Under the pieces are notes generated by a model, which saw nothing but the letters and a program-made list of their open reading frames with translations, was not told the origin of the DNA and made no database searches. 10,058 bases of DNA from Rhodocyclaceae bacterium (GTDB taxonomy: Bacteria > Pseudomonadota > Gammaproteobacteria > Burkholderiales > Rhodocyclaceae): positions 1 through 10,058 of the forward strand of contig JALRGK010000131.1 of NCBI GenBank assembly GCA_023253415.1, written 5' to 3'. Below are positions 8,123-10,058 of the stretch, one piece after another; within the stretch, counting starts at the first letter, position 1, and every line of letters begins with the position of its first letter. The position numbers and the translations under genes were made by a program.

Positions 8123-9406
8123 ATGACATTGCCCGAGTCTGCCGCCACCTCTACGCATTTAAGGCATCGGAACGTCGCCATTATTGGTGGCGGCCCCGCC
8201 GGTTTGATGGCGGCGGAGGTACTCAGCCACGCGGGTGTGCAGGTGGACCTCTATGACGCCATGCCTTCCGTAGGCCGCAAACTCCTTCTGGCCGGCATCG
8301 GTGGCCTTAACATCACGCATAGCGAAGTCTATGGCAGCTTCTGCAGCCGTTACGGCCCGGCACAGGCTGCACTTCAACCCAGTCTTGATGCATTCACCCC
8401 AACGGCGCTCCGTGACTGGGTGCACGCCCTGGGCATCAACACCTTTGTCGGCACCTCGGGACGCGTGTTCCCCAAAGAAATGAAAGCGGCACCTTTACTG
8501 CGTGCCTGGTTACACCGGTTACGGCAGCAGCGCGTGCACTTCCATGTGCGCCATCGCTGGCAGGGGTGGGCCGAGGATGGATCGTTACAACTGACCGGGC
8601 CCAACGGCGAATGCACCATTAAAGCCGATGCCACCCTGCTAACCCTGGGTGGTGCCAGTTGGCCCAAGCTCGGTTCCGATGGCAGCTGGGTGTCATTACT
8701 CCGGGCACAGGATATCGACATTACCCCACTACAAAGCGCCAACTGTGGGTTTGTAGTGCCTTGGTCTGAGCTGCTGAAACAAAAATTTTCGGGCGAGCCG
8801 CTGAAGACGATTGCCATCACCTTTTTGGATCACACCCATCAAACCCACCATCGGCAGGGTGAATGCATCATCAGCCGGGAAGGCATCGAAGGGAGTCTGA
8901 TCTATGCACTTTCACGTCCACTGCGAGAGACGATCAACGCAACAGGCCATGCAACATTCTTTATCGATCTCGCACCCGATCGTAACCAGGAAGAGATCCT
9001 GAATGCGCTCTGCCGACGCGGCAAAAAATCGCTATCAAGCTATCTCAAGTCGGCACTGGGATTCACCAGTGTCAAAGCGGCGCTGCTCTACGAAGTGCTC
9101 GAGAAAGAACAGATCAACAATTTAAAGACGCTGGCAGCCACCATCAAAGCGCTTCCCATCACAACTCAGTCAACGCGGCCCATGGCAGAAGCCATCAGCA
9201 CTGCCGGTGGTGTTGCTTTGAACGAGCTTGACCACAACCTCATGGTTAAAAAACAGCCCGGCATCTTTATGGCTGGCGAAATGCTCGACTGGGAGGCACC
9301 GACCGGCGGCTACCTGCTGACCGGCTGCATGGCAACCGGCCGTCATGCAGGACAAGGCATCCTGAACTGGCTCACTGCGCAGGATTCACCACGACCGTCA
9401 GCGTAA
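8123..9406 (+). CDS. HI0933/BaiN-like FAD-dependent oxidoreductase (TIGR03862-type flavoprotein)
   Basis: Cytosolic flavoprotein of 427 residues. The N-terminal dinucleotide-binding loop IIGGGPAGLMAAEVL (20-34) is followed by GRKLLLAGIGGLNITHSE (51-68), SGRVFPKEMKAAPLLRAWL (112-130), TLGGASWPKLGSDG (174-187), and a C-terminal FAD block GIFMAGEMLDWEAPTGGY (380-397) with GCMATGRHAG (401-410). These are hallmarks of the HI0933 family, closest in my memory to the PP_4765 subgroup. The substrate is not known; relatives such as BaiN are linked to reduction of unsaturated substrates, but this cannot be transferred here. The ATG lies 25 nt after the ahpF stop, with only a weak GGCGG-like site and a stop codon four codons upstream in frame. 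Co-transcription with ahpCF is plausible. Its 3' end overlaps the convergent lipoprotein gene by 35 bp. Confidence 0.88.
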   Translation: MTLPESAATSTHLRHRNVAIIGGGPAGLMAAEVLSHAGVQVDLYDAMPSVGRKLLLAGIGGLNITHSEVYGSFCSRYGPAQAALQPSLDAFTPTALRDWVHALGINTFVGTSGRVFPKEMKAAPLLRAWLHRLRQQRVHFHVRHRWQGWAEDGSLQLTGPNGECTIKADATLLTLGGASWPKLGSDGSWVSLLRAQDIDITPLQSANCGFVVPWSELLKQKFSGEPLKTIAITFLDHTHQTHHRQGECIISREGIEGSLIYALSRPLRETINATGHATFFIDLAPDRNQEEILNALCRRGKKSLSSYLKSALGFTSVKAALLYEVLEKEQINNLKTLAATIKALPITTQSTRPMAEAISTAGGVALNELDHNLMVKKQPGIFMAGEMLDWEAPTGGYLLTGCMATGRHAGQGILNWLTAQDSPRPSA

Positions 9407-9794
9407 ATGTTTTCTCGGGAGCGGCTTCCTTTTCCCATGACCGTGCGTAGACATATGTCAGCACAGCGCGGCCCGATCCCTGCGCGCGGAACGACCAAAC
9501 CTGCTCGCCCGGAACACCCACCATGCCATTGGGTGCAGGTGCTTCGCCCGACACAGAATCCAGGCGCAACACATCGTCACCACTCACGGAATAGGACCAG
9601 CCGTAGCCCGTACTTGGGTTGCTTTGCAAACGCACCACTAACGGTTGGTAAGGCACCAGCGATGCAACGCCGCCCGAATCCGATATCGACGCCGTAACAG
9701 GCATTTCAGTAGGAAAAAGCGATGGCGCACAGCCTGCGAGCAGCAACGCACTCGTTATTGCCAGCAGGCTCTGACTTATCCGGGGTATCCGCAT
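9372..9794 (-). CDS. Lipoprotein with chagasin-like (MEROPS I42) peptidase inhibitor domain
   Basis: A 140-residue exported lipoprotein. The signal peptide (1-21) ends in the lipobox LAGC with lipidated C22; A23 at +2 suggests outer-membrane sorting. The mature part (~35-140) resembles the immunoglobulin-like inhibitors of cysteine peptidases: NPSTGYGW (59-66) matches the first inhibitory loop (NPTTG[YF]), GVPGEQVWSF (93-102) the second strand-loop, and YARSWEK (116-122) the position of the RPW loop, with S for P. Such proteins may inhibit papain-like peptidases in the periplasm or outside; the target here is unknown. The ATG is joined to the upstream DsrE-family stop as TGATG, with GAGG 10 nt upstream; a TTG one codon earlier is a possible alternative start at 7-nt spacing. 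The 3' end overlaps the flavoprotein gene. Confidence 0.8.
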   Translation of the reverse strand: MRIPRISQSLLAITSALLLAGCAPSLFPTEMPVTASISDSGGVASLVPYQPLVVRLQSNPSTGYGWSYSVSGDDVLRLDSVSGEAPAPNGMVGVPGEQVWSFRAQGSGRAVLTYVYARSWEKEAAPEKTFTLTVVVNPAQ

Positions 9795-10058
9795 CAATCC
9801 ATCACCTCTGGATGTTTCTCCAGAAACTGGGCGCGCTTGGTACGATTCACGATGCCACCCGAGACATAGCTATAGCCTTTTGCCTGCCACTTAGGTAACT
9901 CGGTCATCGCCGCAGGCACCACCGTCACCTGATCATAAAAATCGGTTGGCTTGTAACCACGGAAAGCCGCTGCATTTTTACAGATACGGAACGATACGCC
10001 CTGATCCGTCAGCGCTTTAAGACGATCATATAGATCCGGATAAGCCGCGCGGTTCAAG
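9794..10058 (-). CDS. DsrE-family protein (partial, N-terminus outside window)
   Basis: Only the last 87 codons are visible; the frame is open at the right edge. The TTG at 10057 could be read as a start but is more likely an internal leucine. The segment YPDLYDRLKALTDQGVSFRIC (6-26 of the visible part), the cysteine C26 followed by KNAA, then TVVPAAMTELPKWQAKGYSYV (45-65), matches the C-terminal half of DsrE/DsrF-like proteins, in which such a cysteine is often conserved and the chain normally ends soon after the GYAY motif. Here about 22 further polar, basic residues follow (NRTKRAQFLEKHPEVMD at the end). Whether it has a signal peptide cannot be seen. It precedes the I42-like lipoprotein with a TGATG overlap, so the two are translated from one message. 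Confidence 0.75.
   Translation of the reverse strand, partial: LNRAAYPDLYDRLKALTDQGVSFRICKNAAAFRGYKPTDFYDQVTVVPAAMTELPKWQAKGYSYVSGGIVNRTKRAQFLEKHPEVMD

Overview
The window is a chromosomal housekeeping segment from a Gram-negative proteobacterium, most likely a betaproteobacterium. The supporting signs are a mnmG-rsmG-parA-parB cluster running straight into atpI-atpB (an arrangement well known from proteobacterial origin-proximal regions), an outer-membrane type lipoprotein, an AhpC/AhpF pair close to the enteric proteins, and moderately GC-rich coding sequence without mobile elements. The class assignment is inference from gene order and protein flavour, not from a database search.

Region 1 (1-5530, all minus strand). 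Reading in the direction of transcription, the order is mnmG (tRNA wobble uridine modification), rsmG (16S rRNA G527 methylation), parA and parB (chromosome segregation), then atpI and the first gene of the ATP synthase operon, atpB, which runs off the left edge. Spacing is tight: mnmG and rsmG overlap by four bases (GTGA), rsmG-parA are 24 nt apart, parA-parB 10 nt, and atpI-atpB 1 nt. A good sigma-70 type promoter for atpI-atpB has its -35 box over the parB stop codon, so the ATP synthase genes probably have their own start as well as read-through from the par genes.

Region 2 (5531-8097). A 246-nt divergent gap separates mnmG from ahpC on the plus strand. It holds a 37-bp match to the OxyR tetramer-binding pattern directly upstream of a plausible ahpC promoter. 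ahpC (peroxiredoxin) and ahpF (its NADH-dependent flavoprotein reductase) follow, separated by 182 nt that contain an 11-bp hairpin without a T-tract and a second, imperfect inverted repeat enclosing a T7 run. These may set different ahpC and ahpF levels.

Region 3 (8098-10058). A HI0933/BaiN-like flavoprotein gene starts 25 nt after ahpF and could be co-transcribed with it. It converges on, and overlaps by 35 bp, a minus-strand pair: a small lipoprotein resembling chagasin-type (MEROPS I42) peptidase inhibitors and, upstream of it and joined by a TGATG stop-start overlap, the C-terminal part of a DsrE-family protein that enters from the right edge.

No tRNA, rRNA, CRISPR array, insertion sequence, or parS site was found. 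No stretch longer than about 250 nt lacks a gene. I found no convincing new multi-gene system. The most interesting points are the OxyR-like operator, the structured ahpC-ahpF spacer, and the coupled DsrE/I42-lipoprotein pair.
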